Shown: piece by piece, positions 27,141 through 35,933 of the stretch
How positions within the stretch are numbered: the first letter of the stretch is position 1
Layout: the number at the start of each line of letters is the position of its first letter
Assembly: GCF_030676955.1 (NCBI RefSeq)
Contig: NZ_JAUUUU010000001.1
Coordinates: 310,001 to 374,000, forward strand
Reading direction: 5' to 3'
Origin: Porticoccus litoralis
GTDB lineage: Bacteria; Pseudomonadota; Gammaproteobacteria; Pseudomonadales; Porticoccaceae
DNA: 64,000 nt
Translations under genes and position numbers: made by a program
The notes under the pieces: model-generated
The model's database searches: none
What the model was told of the DNA's origin: nothing
The model's input: the letters and a program-made list of their open reading frames with translations, nothing else

Positions 27141-27935
27141 ATGAACAGCGATAAGCAGTTGATCGTCATTTCCGACTTGGATGGCACCTTACTGGATCAC
27201 CACAGCTACCAGTTTGATGCGGCACAACCCGCCCTTGCCCTGCTGGCAGACCACCAAATTCCCCTAATTCTCAACAGCAGCAAAACCGCCGCCGAGATCA
27301 TTGCCATCAGGAAAACCCTACACAATCACCAGCCTTTTATTGCGGAAAATGGTGGAGGCGTCTATTTGCCGGAAGGTCCCGATTACCGGCTTATTCCCAT
27401 GGGCAAACCGCGGCAAGACTTTCTGCCTCTGCTAGCCAAGCTCCGGCAAGAAATGAATCTGGCCTTTACCGGTTTCAGCGATATGGATATTGAACAACTT
27501 CAGGCCTGTACTGGGTTGTCCGAGCAGGCGTGTGTCCGGGCGCAGCAACGGGACTTTACAGAACCCCTGTTGTGGGAAGATACAGAAACCGCCCTGCAAC
27601 AGTTTACCGAAGCGCTGGGACAGCATGAACTGCAGGTTGTTCGCGGCGGTCGCTTTGTGCATGTTTCGGGTCACACCGACAAGGGTAAGGCAATACAGTG
27701 GTTGCGGAATTACTTTCTGGAACAGCTGGGGCAACCCGTTGAAATCATTGCCCTTGGCGACAGCGACAATGACCTGCAAATGCTGGCCATGGCAGAACAC
27801 CCTTTCATGATCCGCTCCCCGGTACATTCACCACCGGCCGCAGAAATAGATCAGTTGAAAATCAGTGAACGTTTCGGACCAGCGGGTTGGAACGAATGTA
27901 TCTGTAACTTTTTTGAAGAACACCGAATGATATAA
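27141..27935 (+). CDS. HAD-family glucosyl/mannosyl-3-phosphoglycerate phosphatase
   Basis: The 264-residue cytosolic protein (ATG 27141 preferred over a TTG at 27105) is of the MPGP subgroup of HAD phosphatases: SDLDGTLLDHHSY holds the nucleophilic Asp, then NSSKTAAEI, ENGGGVYLPEG, GHTDKGKA and GDSDNDLQMLA. It should remove the phosphate from glucosyl-3-phosphoglycerate made by the next gene, giving glucosylglycerate. It lies 16 bases before gpgS, so the two are cotranscribed. Sequence alone does not separate glucosyl from mannosyl substrate; the neighbour does. Confidence 0.9.
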   Translation: MNSDKQLIVISDLDGTLLDHHSYQFDAAQPALALLADHQIPLILNSSKTAAEIIAIRKTLHNHQPFIAENGGGVYLPEGPDYRLIPMGKPRQDFLPLLAKLRQEMNLAFTGFSDMDIEQLQACTGLSEQACVRAQQRDFTEPLLWEDTETALQQFTEALGQHELQVVRGGRFVHVSGHTDKGKAIQWLRNYFLEQLGQPVEIIALGDSDNDLQMLAMAEHPFMIRSPVHSPPAAEIDQLKISERFGPAGWNECICNFFEEHRMI

Positions 27936-27951
27936 AAGGCGATAAACGATT

Positions 27952-29178
27952 ATGGGCGATTTTTACCAGAACGGCGTAGTGACCACCCTCCACAACCTTT
28001 CCCACCGCAGTATTGATGACATTGAAGCAGAGCTCCTCAAATTTTCTCGAACCAGGCCCATGGCACTGGTGCTGCCCTGTCTTTATTCGGAGCTGGAGGG
28101 GCCTGCGCTTTCCAACATCGTCGATGAACTGGCCAAGGTGCCCTACCTGTCTGAAATTGTGATCGGGCTGGATCGCGCCGACGAAAGTCAGTACAGGCAT
28201 GCACTGGAATTTTTCTCCCGCTTGCCACAGCCACATAAAGTGTTATGGAACGACGGCCCCAGGCTGCAGGCCATCGACGCCCAACTCCAGGGGGAAAACC
28301 TGGAGCCATCAGAACTGGGCAAAGGCCGCAATGTCTGGTTCTGCCTGGGTTACGTGATGGCATCTGGCAAGTTCAAATCGGTCGCACTTCACGACTGCGA
28401 TATTCTTACCTACAACCGCGAACTGCTGGCACGACTGATCTACCCGGTTGCCAACCCCAATTTCAACTACCAGTTCTGCAAGGGCTATTACTCAAGAATC
28501 GCCAACGGCACCATTAATGGCCGGGTCTGTCGGCTACTGGTCACCCCCTTGTTGCGGGCACTGAAAAAAGTATTTGGTGGCGATGAATTTATCGAGTACC
28601 TGGACAGCTTCCGCTACCCGCTGGCCGGGGAGTTCTCGCTGCGGACCGATGTCATCAACGATATCCGCATACCCAGTGACTGGGGGCTGGAAGTGGGAAT
28701 ACTGTCGGAAATGAAACGCAACTATTCCACCAACCGCATCTGCCAGGTGGACATTGCCGACCACTACGATCACAAGCATCAGGATCTGTCTGCCGCAGAT
28801 GCCAGCAGCGGCCTGTCAAAAATGTCCATCGACATCAGCAAGGCCATGTATCGCAAGCTGGCAACCAACGGCGTGGTGTTCTCGGTGGAAACTTTCCGCA
28901 CTATCAAGGCCACCTATTACCGCATCGCCCTGGATCTGATCGAAACCTTCCACAATGACGCTGTTATGAATGGCCTGAGCCTTGATATTCATGCCGAGGA
29001 GTTGGCAGTAGAACTGTTTGCAGAGAACATCATGAAAGCAGGACTGCATTTCCTGGAAAACCCCATGGAAACACCGTTCATACCCAGCTGGACTCGTGTC
29101 TGCAGCGCCCTGCCAGATCTGCCCGAAGATTTCGTGCGCGAGGTATCCCTGGATATGGAAGAGTTCAGCAAGAGGTAA
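27952..29178 (+). CDS. gpgS: Glucosyl-3-phosphoglycerate synthase (GT81)
   Basis: The 408-residue protein is a GT-A glycosyltransferase of family 81. It shows LPCLYSELEGPAL, the GKGRNVWFCLGYVMA segment, a metal-binding DCD at 148-150 (LHDCDILTY) and FRYPLAGEFSLRTD with RIPSDWGLEVG, all typical of GpgS. The reaction is NDP-glucose plus 3-phosphoglycerate to glucosyl-3-phosphoglycerate, the first step to glucosylglycerate, a compatible solute made under salt stress or nitrogen shortage. It is flanked by its phosphatase and by a phosphorylase of the same pathway. Confidence 0.92.
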   Translation: MGDFYQNGVVTTLHNLSHRSIDDIEAELLKFSRTRPMALVLPCLYSELEGPALSNIVDELAKVPYLSEIVIGLDRADESQYRHALEFFSRLPQPHKVLWNDGPRLQAIDAQLQGENLEPSELGKGRNVWFCLGYVMASGKFKSVALHDCDILTYNRELLARLIYPVANPNFNYQFCKGYYSRIANGTINGRVCRLLVTPLLRALKKVFGGDEFIEYLDSFRYPLAGEFSLRTDVINDIRIPSDWGLEVGILSEMKRNYSTNRICQVDIADHYDHKHQDLSAADASSGLSKMSIDISKAMYRKLATNGVVFSVETFRTIKATYYRIALDLIETFHNDAVMNGLSLDIHAEELAVELFAENIMKAGLHFLENPMETPFIPSWTRVCSALPDLPEDFVREVSLDMEEFSKR

Positions 29179-29186
29179 ATGCGAGT

Positions 29187-30935
29187 ATGAATCCACCGGG
29201 GAGTTACACCGAGCTGCATGGCCGGGTGGTTAACCATCTCGACCAGGTCTACGACCACCTGGACAATAACGATCTGGCCCATCAGTTACTTTCTGCCATG
29301 GGCCTGGATGAACACATTGAGATGCCGGAGCCCCACAAGAGCTACTGGGATGAAAGCGATATCGCCGTCATCACCTACGGCAACAGTCTGATCAGGGAAG
29401 GTGAAAAACCGTTGCAAACCCTGCACCGATTTCTCTCCGAACAACTGAGTGACTGCATCAGTATTGTTCATATCCTGCCGTTTTTTCCCTACAGTTCCGA
29501 CGACGGTTTTGCCGTGATGGAATATACCCAGGTTGGGGATCTATTTGGCGAGTGGAGCGATATTCAGCGGATATCAAACGGCTTCAAACTGATGTCTGAC
29601 CTGGTGATCAACCACTGTTCCGCCAGAAGTCGCTGGTTTGAACAACTGCGGCAAGGGGAAGCACCGGGCAAGGACTATTTTATCAGCGTGTCCCCTGAGC
29701 TGGATCTTTCCGAAGTGGTTCGCCCCCGTACCAGCCCGCTGTTGAGAGAGGTCCATACACCGGAGGGAACAGAACATATCTGGTGCACCTTCAGCCACGA
29801 CCAGCCCGACCTGAATTTTGCCAACACTGAAGTGCTGCTGGAATTCACCCGTATTATCCGGCTTTACCTCGATTTCGGGGTGAAGATTTTCCGACTGGAT
29901 GCCATCGCCTTTCTGTGGAAGGAGTTGGGCACCAGCTGCATCAACCTGCCGCAGACCCATGAAATTGTCCGCCTACTGAGAACACTGATCGAGCACCATT
30001 CACCGGATGCCATCATCATTACCGAGACCAATATTCCGGTGCGGGAGAACCTGACCTATTTCGGTAACGCCAACGAAGCCCACATGATCTACAACTTTTC
30101 GTTACCACCTCTGCTGCTGCATACCCTCGTCAGCGGTAACTGCCAGTACCTGAAAACCTGGATCATGAGCATGCCCCAGGCCATCCCCGGCACGGCGTAC
30201 CTGAATTTTATTGCCTCCCACGATGGCATCGGCTTAAGGCCGGCCGAAGGTCTACTGGAAGACAGTGAAATCGATGAGCTGATCAGTGCCATGGAAGACT
30301 TTGGTGGATATATTTCCTGGCGGGCCCTGGCAAATAACGTCAACCGACCCTATGAAATCAACATCAGTCTGTTTGACGCCCTAAAGGGAACGCTCACCCA
30401 CGGACCCGACCAGTGGCAGGAGCAACGTTTTATCTGTGCTCACGCCATTATGCTTGCTCTGGAAGGCATACCGGCTTTCTATATTCACAGCTTGCTGGCC
30501 ACCGGTAACGACTACGAAAAACTAAAAAACACTAATAACAACCGGGCGATCAATCGCCACAACTGGGAAGCGGACGAATTGCTCGAACTGCTTTCTACAG
30601 ACAGTCATCACACCCGGATTTACCAGTCATTGAAACGGCTGATCGCTATTCGCCGCAAACAACCTGCCTTCCACCCCAATGCTCAGCAGACTGTGTTGCA
30701 CCTGGGTGATGGGATTTTTGCTTTCTGGCGGGAAAACCACGACGCACAACAGAGTATTTACTCAATCAGCAATATCACTGACCAACCCATGGACATTATC
30801 GTTACCGACATCAATCTCACTCCGAGCGGACACTGGCGTGACCTGATCAGTGGGCTGGAAATTGACAGCGGCGATACAGAGGCAAGATTTCTACTACAGC
30901 CCTATCAGACCATCTGGCTCGTTGCACTGTTATAG
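29187..30935 (+). CDS. GH13_18 glucosylglycerate phosphorylase-like enzyme
   Basis: The 582-residue cytosolic enzyme belongs to glycoside hydrolase family 13, subfamily 18 (sucrose-phosphorylase group). Catalytic residues are visible: nucleophile D238 (IFRLDAIAFLWKELGTSC), acid/base E280 (IITETNIP) and D346 (ASHDGIGLRP). It starts 8 bases after gpgS, which favours glucosylglycerate as substrate: phosphate would release glucose-1-phosphate and glycerate. Sucrose or glucosylglycerol remain possible. Its stop overlaps the end of the convergent SulP gene by 6 bases. Confidence 0.85.
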   Translation: MNPPGSYTELHGRVVNHLDQVYDHLDNNDLAHQLLSAMGLDEHIEMPEPHKSYWDESDIAVITYGNSLIREGEKPLQTLHRFLSEQLSDCISIVHILPFFPYSSDDGFAVMEYTQVGDLFGEWSDIQRISNGFKLMSDLVINHCSARSRWFEQLRQGEAPGKDYFISVSPELDLSEVVRPRTSPLLREVHTPEGTEHIWCTFSHDQPDLNFANTEVLLEFTRIIRLYLDFGVKIFRLDAIAFLWKELGTSCINLPQTHEIVRLLRTLIEHHSPDAIIITETNIPVRENLTYFGNANEAHMIYNFSLPPLLLHTLVSGNCQYLKTWIMSMPQAIPGTAYLNFIASHDGIGLRPAEGLLEDSEIDELISAMEDFGGYISWRALANNVNRPYEINISLFDALKGTLTHGPDQWQEQRFICAHAIMLALEGIPAFYIHSLLATGNDYEKLKNTNNNRAINRHNWEADELLELLSTDSHHTRIYQSLKRLIAIRRKQPAFHPNAQQTVLHLGDGIFAFWRENHDAQQSIYSISNITDQPMDIIVTDINLTPSGHWRDLISGLEIDSGDTEARFLLQPYQTIWLVALL

Positions 30936-32663
30936 CGTTGTGCCATCCGGCATAGTAGCCAAGGCCTCTGCCAGCGTGGGGAAAACCCGACAGTGCACAC
31001 CGTCCGGGCTAAAACCTGCCCTGGAAAGGGTTTTCATCGGCTGAAATTGCAGATCCGCCAAGTACACCACAGTGCCTTCTGCCCGACAGCTCTCCAGAAA
31101 TTTATACAATTCTGCAACACCACCTGAATCGAGAATCGATACACCGTCGAGATATAACACCACGCCCTCGCGATCAGTACACTGCTGTGCCAATTCGGCA
31201 AACAGGCGCTCGGCCGCCGCAAAGAATAACGGGCCATTTATTTTCAAAACCGACCAGCTCTCAGGAATTGCTCGATCCACCACTTTGCTATTGCGGCTTA
31301 TATCAGTCACTTTGGTCATCTCCGCGATCTCTTTCATGAACAGCAGAGATGCCAGCACGATCCCCGTGGATATCGCAATCACCATGTCGAACAACACTGT
31401 CAGGGAGAAACACACCAGAAACACGGCAATATCACTGCGCGGCGCCGTTTTCAGCAAGTGCACAATACGGGGCGCCTCACTCATCTTCCAAGCCACCACC
31501 ACCAGCAAAGCCGCCATACTGGCCATGGGCAGATAGGCCAACAGCGGTGCCAGAAAGAGCAATGCCGATAATACGACCAGGGCATGGATCACTGCTGCAA
31601 TCGGTGTTTTCGCCCCCGCACGCAAGTTGGCAGCAGAGCGTGCAATGGCTGCGGTTGCGGTAATACCGCCGAAAAAAGGCGCGACGATGTTGCCAAGACC
31701 TTGCCCCAGCAACTCGCTGTTCGCGCTGTGTTTTGTCCCGGTAGCGCGGTCCAGCACCACCGCACACAGTAGGGACTCAATTGCCCCCAACATGGCAATG
31801 GCAAATCCTGCTGTGAGCAGATCCTGAGCCACGCGCCAATCCCATTTCAAGACCGATTCACCGGGCTGATTGCGCAACCAGGGCCACTGGAAATCCGGCA
31901 ATGCCGCTGGAATGCCCTGGCCGACAACACCATCCGCCAGCACATAATGAAACGTGGAGCCAATAGTGGCGATTTCTGCACCCTGAGCGCTGGGCAAATA
32001 AGCCGCCGTTCCCCCGACCACTACCGCCGGCAAATGCGGCGGCACCTGGGTTTTCAGGCGAGGCCAGAGCAACATGACTGCCAGCGTCAGCGATCCCACC
32101 ACAACGGCCCAGGACGAGAATTCCGATGCAGCGCGAAACAACGCCACAACCTTGTCGGTAAAGTGAGAGGGCATAACAATGCCCTGCAGTCCTAACAAAT
32201 CCTTTAACTGCAGGGTGGCAATGACTACCGCAATCCCCCCAGTAAAACCCAGAGTCACTGACTCGGGGATATATTCGATATAGCGTCCCAGGCGCAACAA
32301 GGCCATAATCACCATCATGCAGCCAGCAAGGACCGTGGCCACCAACAGCCCGGACAATCCATACCGCTGTGCGACAGGATAAAGAATGACCACAAATGCT
32401 GCCGTGGGGCCGGAAACACTGTAACGGGAACCGCCGGCCAAGGGGATAAGCAGGCCAGCTATAATGGCAGTGTAGAGACCGTACTGAGGGGCAACCCCAC
32501 TGGCAATGGCCAATGCCATCGCCAAGGGAATCGCGATGATACCCACAGTGATGCCAGCCATGGCATCACTGAGCAAGCGGTTTTTTGTGTAAGTTTCAGT
32601 CGCCAGCGCAGTGCGCAAGCCATGACCAAGCTTAAGGGAAAACAGGTGTGCTCGATGAGCCAT
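30930..32663 (-). CDS. SulP-family anion permease with STAS domain
   Basis: The 577-residue protein has about 11-14 membrane segments, including the SulP signature (GITVGIIAIPLAMALAIASGVAPQYGLYTAIIAG) and the SVSGPTAAF segment, followed by a cytosolic STAS domain from about 455 with LDGVSILDSGG. Family members move sulfate or bicarbonate, often with sodium or protons. The substrate is not evident here, and no sulfate-assimilation or carbonic-anhydrase gene is adjacent. It is divergent from a small ribbon-helix-helix gene. Confidence 0.92.
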   Translation of the reverse strand: MAHRAHLFSLKLGHGLRTALATETYTKNRLLSDAMAGITVGIIAIPLAMALAIASGVAPQYGLYTAIIAGLLIPLAGGSRYSVSGPTAAFVVILYPVAQRYGLSGLLVATVLAGCMMVIMALLRLGRYIEYIPESVTLGFTGGIAVVIATLQLKDLLGLQGIVMPSHFTDKVVALFRAASEFSSWAVVVGSLTLAVMLLWPRLKTQVPPHLPAVVVGGTAAYLPSAQGAEIATIGSTFHYVLADGVVGQGIPAALPDFQWPWLRNQPGESVLKWDWRVAQDLLTAGFAIAMLGAIESLLCAVVLDRATGTKHSANSELLGQGLGNIVAPFFGGITATAAIARSAANLRAGAKTPIAAVIHALVVLSALLFLAPLLAYLPMASMAALLVVVAWKMSEAPRIVHLLKTAPRSDIAVFLVCFSLTVLFDMVIAISTGIVLASLLFMKEIAEMTKVTDISRNSKVVDRAIPESWSVLKINGPLFFAAAERLFAELAQQCTDREGVVLYLDGVSILDSGGVAELYKFLESCRAEGTVVYLADLQFQPMKTLSRAGFSPDGVHCRVFPTLAEALATMPDGTTL

Positions 32664-32740
32664 TTTGATTACGCTGCTTGGATGAAATTAAGGGTTGAGA
32701 TTAACACGCAGACAAATTACGATCACACCCTGTCAGAAGA

Positions 32741-32759
32741 ATGTTAACTTAATTAACAT
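32741..32759. promoter_or_regulatory. Candidate operator: ATGTTAA-N5-TTAACAT
   Basis: A perfect 7-bp inverted repeat with a 5-base AT spacer lies 30 bases before the start of the ribbon-helix-helix gene and between it and the divergent SulP gene. Such regulators bind short inverted repeats in their own promoters, so this is a natural autoregulatory site. The assignment is inference. Confidence 0.5.
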
Positions 32760-32789
32760 ACAGAATAATGATACCGGTGGATCACACCT

Positions 32790-32996
32790 ATGGAAAACCG
32801 TACAGCCCGATTGACGTTACTGATCGATCCGAAGAAGAAAGCAACCTTTGAAAGGCTTTGCTCGAAAGAGGATGTTACACCTTCCCAGAAGGTTCGTCAG
32901 CTCATCCGTGAATACATTGAGCATAATGTAGGCCCCAACTGGCGTGAAGAAGTGTTTGGGCCGGAGGACGAAGAGAACGAAGAAACCCCGGAATAA
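32790..32996 (+). CDS. Small ribbon-helix-helix (CopG/Arc-like) protein
   Basis: The 68-residue protein has a short strand (RTARLTLLIDP) followed by two helices (KKKATFERLCSKED; TPSQKVRQLIREYIEHN), the order of a ribbon-helix-helix DNA-binding dimer, and an acidic tail (DEENEETPE). A role in transcription is inferred from the fold. No toxin gene follows it, so an antitoxin role is not supported. A candidate operator lies just upstream. Confidence 0.7.
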   Translation: MENRTARLTLLIDPKKKATFERLCSKEDVTPSQKVRQLIREYIEHNVGPNWREEVFGPEDEENEETPE

Positions 32997-33010
32997 CGAC
33001 CTGCCGGGGA

Positions 33011-33334
33011 TTACTCGATTTCTTCGGTAAACGGGGCTCCGGTCATATCAATCACAATTTCCTTTTTACACGTCAAGATCGTCACCTGGTTTTCATTGGT
33101 CCAGTCGATACTCACCAGGTCATCCATCAGTTCATCATCCATCGCATCTGCCTGATTACTCTCCGCGTACGCTGTCACCTCGGGAAACACGATACGCAGC
33201 GACGGTTCTTCATCAGATGGATCATCCAGGCACTCAATAAACAGCATCCGAACATCGATATCGTAAACCAGATTAAAGATGTACGGGGAGCAATCGCCTA
33301 ACAGTTCCGAGAACAGTGACATAGGATTTTCCAT
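33011..33334 (-). CDS. Hypothetical acidic cytosolic protein
   Basis: I do not recognise this 107-residue protein. It is rich in Asp and Glu (for example MDDELMDDLVSIDW), lacks a signal peptide and membrane segments, and appears to alternate strands and loops. It converges with the ribbon-helix-helix gene, with 14 bases between the stops, and lies 42 bases after the cardiolipin synthase start region's far end, transcribed the same way as its neighbours to the right. Confidence 0.55.
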   Translation of the reverse strand: MENPMSLFSELLGDCSPYIFNLVYDIDVRMLFIECLDDPSDEEPSLRIVFPEVTAYAESNQADAMDDELMDDLVSIDWTNENQVTILTCKKEIVIDMTGAPFTEEIE

Positions 33335-33376
33335 CCAAATTTGCAGAGTCGCTATCGTACTCTATTTTTTGCACAA

Positions 33377-34852
33377 CTACTGAATTGGTGAAAATAATTG
33401 TGCAAGCTTCACCGTCGCCCTGAACAGCAGGCTGCGCTGCTCCAGTTCAGAGGCACTCAATTCCTCGCAACAAAGAAAGTCGTTTTCCAGCATCTGTTCA
33501 ACCTGCCCCGCAAAAACCTTGTCTCTGATCATGACGGTGATTTCAAAATTTAATTGGAAGGAGCGGTTGTCAAAATTGGCTGTACCCACATACGCACGAT
33601 CATCATCTACCAACACAACCTTCTGGTGTAAAAAACCCTCACGATACTGGTAAGCCTTTACGCCAGAAAACCGCAGGCTCATAAGCACCGCATAGGACGA
33701 TAACTGCACCACGCGGTTGTCCGTTATGCCGGGCAGCATCACTTTCACATCTACCCCCCGGAGCACAGCCAGTTTGAGGGCCTTGATGATAGATTCATCA
33801 GGCACGAAATAAGGGCTGACAATCCACAGGCGCTGATTGGCGCTGTTAATCGCATGCAGGAACATCAGTTGGCAGGACTCCTGGAGATCAGCAGGCCCGG
33901 TGGGTAACACTAATACCCGTTTGTCACCATCAACCCCGGCCGGGTGCCAGTTCATTGCCGGCACATCCCCGGTGGCCCAGTGCCAATCTTCCATAAAAGA
34001 CAGTTGAACGCCCTGCACTGCAGGACCTTCCAGTTTCAGGTGTGTATCGCGCCAGGGAGATAGGTGGCGATGGGCATTGCAATACTCATCACCAATATTC
34101 GCGCCCCCCACATAGGCTTCATGTCCATCCACCACAACGATCTTGCGATGATTGCGAAAATTGACCTGAAAGCGGCGTCGCCGGAACCAACGCCAGGTGT
34201 GGAATGACTGAATATCAATGCCGGATTTGCGACATTGCCGCAAAAAACGGCGGGTAAGACTAAAACTGCCGATGGCATCGTACAGAAAATAAACCCTGAC
34301 TCCCTGCTGTGCCTTTTTAGCTAGCCGCTCGAGAAGTTTTCTACCCAGCTGATCATCTCGAACAATATAAAATTGCACCAGAATGTAATTTTCCGCCCGG
34401 TCGATAGCAGCAAAAATTTCACTGAAAATGCGGTCTCCGTTAATCAGCAGACTCACTTGATTTCCCTGGGTAAATGGCATCAGGGCCAGCTTTTCCAGCA
34501 GTTGCATACCCGCGGGCAATTCACCTGGCAAACTGAAGTGCTGGGTCATTTCTGCCAAAAGTCGTTGGGCGATACGCTGGATCTCCAGATCTCCCTTGCG
34601 CCGCGCTTCAACGTAGCCATAAAAGCGCCGTTGCCCGAACAACAGATATATGGGCACCACCAGTGGAGGCAGGAAGACCAGGCCTAGTGCCCAGGCGATT
34701 GCCCCCTGGGAAGTTCGAGATTTAAAAATAGATTCAAGCGCAAAGATAATGCCGATGATCTCCATCAGCACATACAGCAACAACCAGAACTCCGATAACT
34801 GCTCCAGACCAGAGGAAAGTCTCTGCACTGCGTCCAGGTACCAGTGATTCAC
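33377..34852 (-). CDS. cls: Cardiolipin synthase (phospholipase D family)
   Basis: The 491-residue protein has two N-terminal membrane segments (about 20-40, 47-68) and two HKD motifs: HRKIVVVDGHEAYVGGANIGDEY near 237-255 and HQKVVLVDDDRAYVGTANFDNRS near 408-430. It condenses two phosphatidylglycerol molecules to cardiolipin at the inner membrane. Cardiolipin often rises in high salt, in keeping with neighbours. It starts 3 bases after the ion-channel stop, so the two genes form an operon. Confidence 0.94.
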   Translation of the reverse strand: MNHWYLDAVQRLSSGLEQLSEFWLLLYVLMEIIGIIFALESIFKSRTSQGAIAWALGLVFLPPLVVPIYLLFGQRRFYGYVEARRKGDLEIQRIAQRLLAEMTQHFSLPGELPAGMQLLEKLALMPFTQGNQVSLLINGDRIFSEIFAAIDRAENYILVQFYIVRDDQLGRKLLERLAKKAQQGVRVYFLYDAIGSFSLTRRFLRQCRKSGIDIQSFHTWRWFRRRRFQVNFRNHRKIVVVDGHEAYVGGANIGDEYCNAHRHLSPWRDTHLKLEGPAVQGVQLSFMEDWHWATGDVPAMNWHPAGVDGDKRVLVLPTGPADLQESCQLMFLHAINSANQRLWIVSPYFVPDESIIKALKLAVLRGVDVKVMLPGITDNRVVQLSSYAVLMSLRFSGVKAYQYREGFLHQKVVLVDDDRAYVGTANFDNRSFQLNFEITVMIRDKVFAGQVEQMLENDFLCCEELSASELEQRSLLFRATVKLAQLFSPIQ

Positions 34853-34855
34853 TGG

Positions 34856-35701
34856 CTAGAGTTCCTTTGTGGGCGGGTGGCGTTCTTCCAATGTACCTAG
34901 GCTCGCGCCACACCATTTGCAATGAATTGCATCGCGGTCATGGCCGGCCTTGACACAATTAGGACAGGGATAGAGGGACTTCTCGCGCTGTATTTCGTTG
35001 GCAAGTTCTGCGGTGATAATCCCGGTGGGAATGGCAATTATGGAGTAACCGGTCAGCATCGCCAGGGTTGAGATTAACTGGCCGATTACGGTATGCGGCG
35101 TAATATCTCCATAGCCCACGGTGGTAATCGTCACAATGGTCCAGTAAATACTGATGGGGATGCTGCTAAAACCGTTGTCAGGGCCCTCCACGACATACAT
35201 CAGACAGCCGAACAACGTACTAAGTACCAGTACTGCACTGAAGAACACAAAAATCTTACGCCTTGCCTGGTGTAGAGAACGCATCAACACATCGGCTTCG
35301 GACAGGTAACGCACCAACTTCAGTACCCGGAAAATGCGCAACACCCTCACCAGACGAATAATCATCAGGTAATGGGCACCAGTAATCATCAACGCCAGAT
35401 AGGACGGGATAATAGAGACCAGATCAATGATGCCGTAGAAACTAAACAGGTATTTCGGCCTGTTGGGGGAACAGAATATACGCAGTGCGTATTCAATGGT
35501 GAAAAGCCCGGTAAAAAACCATTCAATCACGAAAAAGGTGGTGGAATACCGGCTATTCAAGGCATCTACAGTGGTCAGAATAACCGCCAGCACACTGATC
35601 AAAATGGCATAGATTAGAAAAATATCAAAACGCTGCCCCAGGGGTGTATCTGTGCCAAAAATGATCTGGTAAAGCTTTTCACGCAGTTGTTGATAATTCA
35701 T
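34856..35701 (-). CDS. Voltage-gated-type K+ channel with C-terminal zinc ribbon
   Basis: The 281-residue protein has six membrane segments. The S4-like helix carries regularly spaced arginines (RLVRVLRIFRVLKLVRY, about 116-132), and the pore filter TTVGYGD is at 193-199. After the last helix a short linker leads to a four-cysteine ribbon, CPNC at 246-249 and CKWC at 261-264, that could bind zinc. It is cotranscribed with cls. The function in potassium flux is predicted from the filter; the role of the ribbon is unknown. Confidence 0.92.
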   Translation of the reverse strand: MNYQQLREKLYQIIFGTDTPLGQRFDIFLIYAILISVLAVILTTVDALNSRYSTTFFVIEWFFTGLFTIEYALRIFCSPNRPKYLFSFYGIIDLVSIIPSYLALMITGAHYLMIIRLVRVLRIFRVLKLVRYLSEADVLMRSLHQARRKIFVFFSAVLVLSTLFGCLMYVVEGPDNGFSSIPISIYWTIVTITTVGYGDITPHTVIGQLISTLAMLTGYSIIAIPTGIITAELANEIQREKSLYPCPNCVKAGHDRDAIHCKWCGASLGTLEERHPPTKEL

Positions 35702-35933
35702 TGGTGCGATCCATCTCCCTGATTATGTTCGATTATAGATGGCCGAAAACCCCGTGAAGCCCATGCTAATAAAACCAACGCTATTTGAGTAGTAAAACAG
35801 GCTCCACTACCTAAAGGAAGGCTCAACCTCAAACCTTGATTTGTATCAGTCAGATGGTTCTGCCTGCTTGGGTGCTATCTCCCGATTATGCTAGCATTGC
35901 ATACCCGCCACTGACCGGATTTATCATCCTGAT

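Noticed and set aside
32790..32996. Antitoxin of a toxin-antitoxin pair
   Set aside because: The gene is alone; the following gene is convergent, acidic and not toxin-like.
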